Positions 62,531 through 64,000 of a DNA stretch of 64,000 bases are shown one piece after another (position 1 is the stretch's first letter; every line of letters starts with the position of its first letter). The stretch spans positions 80,091,183-80,155,182 of the forward strand of contig CM039463.1 in the NCBI GenBank assembly GCA_022414725.1, in the 5' to 3' direction. Under the pieces are notes generated by a model that was given only the letters and a program-made list of their open reading frames with translations, was not told where the DNA came from and did no database searches. The position numbers and the translations under genes are program-made. The DNA comes from Microglena sp. YARC (taxonomy: Eukaryota; Chlorophyta; Chlorophyceae; Chlamydomonadales; Chlamydomonadaceae).

Positions 62531-63430
62531 AGCCTAGCCCCAGCCCTACCCGCAACCCCAACCTGCAACCGTTACCGGCAACCACCGCCACCACCCAAAC
62601 TCCAATGTCATCCCAATCACCAGTATCACTCCCGACCCAGCCCCATGCAATCCGCTGCTCCCAACCACAATAACCACCAACCACCCCCCCTCCACCCACT
62701 TCCAAAATCACATACGATGCAGTAGAGGCAGGACACGCAAGCAAACAGTCTCATTCATTGATTTGTTTTTAGCACTGAGGAATTGCCAGGACTGAAATGT
62801 AGGCAAATTAATCGATCCTTGTGAATGTGGTGCAAAATGAGGTTGCGGTTTGAAGCGCTTGATGTCCGCAAAATTGTAATTTCACATGCCCTGCCACGGG
62901 GCGACAGGTTGAATAAACCCTCCCATCCGCATGCACCGTATATACTGGATACAGGCTACTTTTTAATTTTATTTGCAGACCACTACTGCGCCTGAGCCTG
63001 GACTTCCGCGCGACATCACGGAGGGAAGTTCTCTATCTCCCCCAAGGCGGCAGGTCTGACATTTGAGAGCCTGGGATGGCAAGGGCTCGGACCATAGACC
63101 TGTCAGATTCTGGGTTCTACCAAACCATACAGCCTGAGCTCGATTGATGTCTGCATGAGCATGTATGTTACAGTGCACGGGCAGCCTTCTAGGCTAAAGG
63201 GACTTTCCAAACTTCAAATGATAAAGAACATGTATAGATGATTAGGAGGGGCGAGTCGACACTACCATTGGTGATGAACTGGTCCCCGATGAATTGTACT
63301 CCTTAATGTACAGCCGATGGAGAACCTGAGTTCCAATGATATGCAGATAATTGAATGGCATAAATACAAATGCACATTTTCCATCGGCATGCATGCAATC
63401 ATTGTGGAATGCGGTGCAATGATATTCATT
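62531..63430. other. Ankyrin-gene intron; no exon seen
   Basis: 62700-62870 holds the conserved intron segment (CAGTCTCATTCATTG, GAGGAATTGCCAGGACTGAA, GTGGTGCAAAATGAGG). 63172-63320 is a repeat Y-like copy in minus orientation. 63340-63435 is the conserved 5' intron end of the next exon. Confidence 0.6.
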
Positions 63431-63435
63431 CTTAT

Positions 63436-63498
63436 CTGGTCCTTATCTTCCACGTCGACTCCGGCTTCCACCAAAGCGTTTAGGTGGTCAAGGTGACC
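63436..63498 (-). pseudogene. Truncated ankyrin exon with altered donor
   Basis: Reads GHLDHLNALVEAGVDVEDKD and Q, 21 codons: the second helix and turn of an ankyrin repeat without the TPLH half. An AG lies at its start, but the donor reads CAG|ATAAGAATG where the family has GTAAGAATG, so normal splicing is unlikely. Confidence 0.6.
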
Positions 63499-63567
63499 CT
63501 GTTTTGACACACACACACATTCCAACCCTCCCAACCCGCACCCACCCCACCAACACCCCCAGCTCAC

Positions 63568-63660
63568 CTGGTCCTTCGCTTCCACTTCGGCTCCGGCTTC
63601 CACCAAAGCATTTATGAGTTCAAGTTGACCCAGTCTTGCTGCCTGATGTAGGGGTGTCCC
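63568..63660 (-). CDS. Ankyrin exon (31 codons), minus-strand gene
   Basis: The acceptor is TAACTTTGCAG and the donor is CAG|GTGAGC, 93 nt, phase 0. It reads GTPLHQAARLGQLELINALV and EAGAEVEAKDQ, an undamaged ankyrin repeat two residues shorter at its start. It is the most 5' exon of this gene visible; the start and regulatory region would lie beyond the right edge. Confidence 0.8.
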
Positions 63661-63844
63661 CTGCAAAGTTAAAACAATGGTCGTGTAAAGTGATCAGAGG
63701 GTGTGCAAGCGTTAGGTGTTCTCATGTGCAGAATGAATAAGAGTGTGCTCGCATGGGTGTGTGAATACATATGCATGGCGCACTTTTGCTTAGGTCTGCT
63801 GTCAGCCTTGCTTGTAGAAATGGAACATTCAGATAGGGCCGAGT

Positions 63845-64000
63845 CGGGTACTACCTTTTGTCAAATTGGTCGGAGCTTAAAGCGCAAAAACGTCAAATTG
63901 GTCAGCGCTTCGTGGTGCAAAAAGCGCGCGCTGCGCTCGCAGGGTGTTAAATAAACTGCGCAAAACGCGCAGTGGGGCTCACAAAGCGTGCGCGACATCG
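63845..64000. mobile_element. hAT-like MITE family C, copy 4, cut by the window edge
   Basis: Left end CGGGTACTAC, then TTGTCAAATTGGTCGG and a GCGC-rich interior as in the 6102-6298 copy. The right end lies outside the window. Confidence 0.7.

Noticed and set aside
61728..62744. Pro/Gln and Gly/Ala frames of 320-338 codons
   Set aside because: They cover the CCCCGC/CCCCAG hexanucleotide arrays.

Overview
This is eukaryotic nuclear DNA. The supports are GT-AG introns, one apparent GC-AG intron, LTR and non-LTR retrotransposons, tRNA-derived SINEs, hAT-like and TA-flanked MITEs, and very high microsatellite and minisatellite content. One minus-strand exon looks like the start of a plastid-targeted protein, so a photosynthetic host, perhaps a green alga, is my best guess. 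Confidence in that is low, and I cannot name a species.

Layout. From about 3.4 to 12 kb (+ strand) lies an ankyrin-repeat gene: a coiled-coil N-terminus, then phase-0 exons that mostly carry one 33-residue ankyrin repeat each, ending in decayed repeat exons. Its introns hold MITEs, a tyrosine-recombinase-like remnant, a 111-bp composite tandem repeat, SINE pieces and simple repeats. From about 52.2 to 63.7 kb (- strand) lies a second set of ankyrin exons with the same exon size, the same phase and related intron ends; its 5' part probably runs past the right edge. The two sets converge on a block of mobile elements.

The middle of the window is nested transposons. Copia-like element 1 (15997-22266) has near-identical LTRs, a 5-bp TSD and a 5'-truncated LINE inside it. 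Copia-like element 2 (38918-48128) contains a second LTR element in the opposite orientation (42937-47212), and its 3' LTR is split by a tRNA-derived SINE. The two copia-like elements share an unusual layout: gag with a zinc knuckle, then in the -1 frame a retropepsin-like domain whose active site reads DTAA or DCAA, then a conserved C-terminal protein of unknown function. Neither carries a recognisable integrase, reverse transcriptase or RNase H. With nested insertions removed both are about 4.6-4.7 kb, so this looks like a stable non-autonomous lineage rather than two random deletions. A second copy of the same LINE (35881-37024) ends in the second exon of the plastid-type gene.

Most of the remaining sequence is tandem repeat: a 93-bp array (29.1-30.3 kb), a roughly 102-bp G-rich array (54.2-57.9 kb), a CAGG array of about 1.36 kb, AATG, TGTAA, CCCCAG and CT-rich arrays, and poly-G or poly-C runs of 50 bases or more. 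Long reading frames over these arrays are composition artefacts. Several reading frames are broken by short indels in homopolymers, which may be real decay or assembly error.
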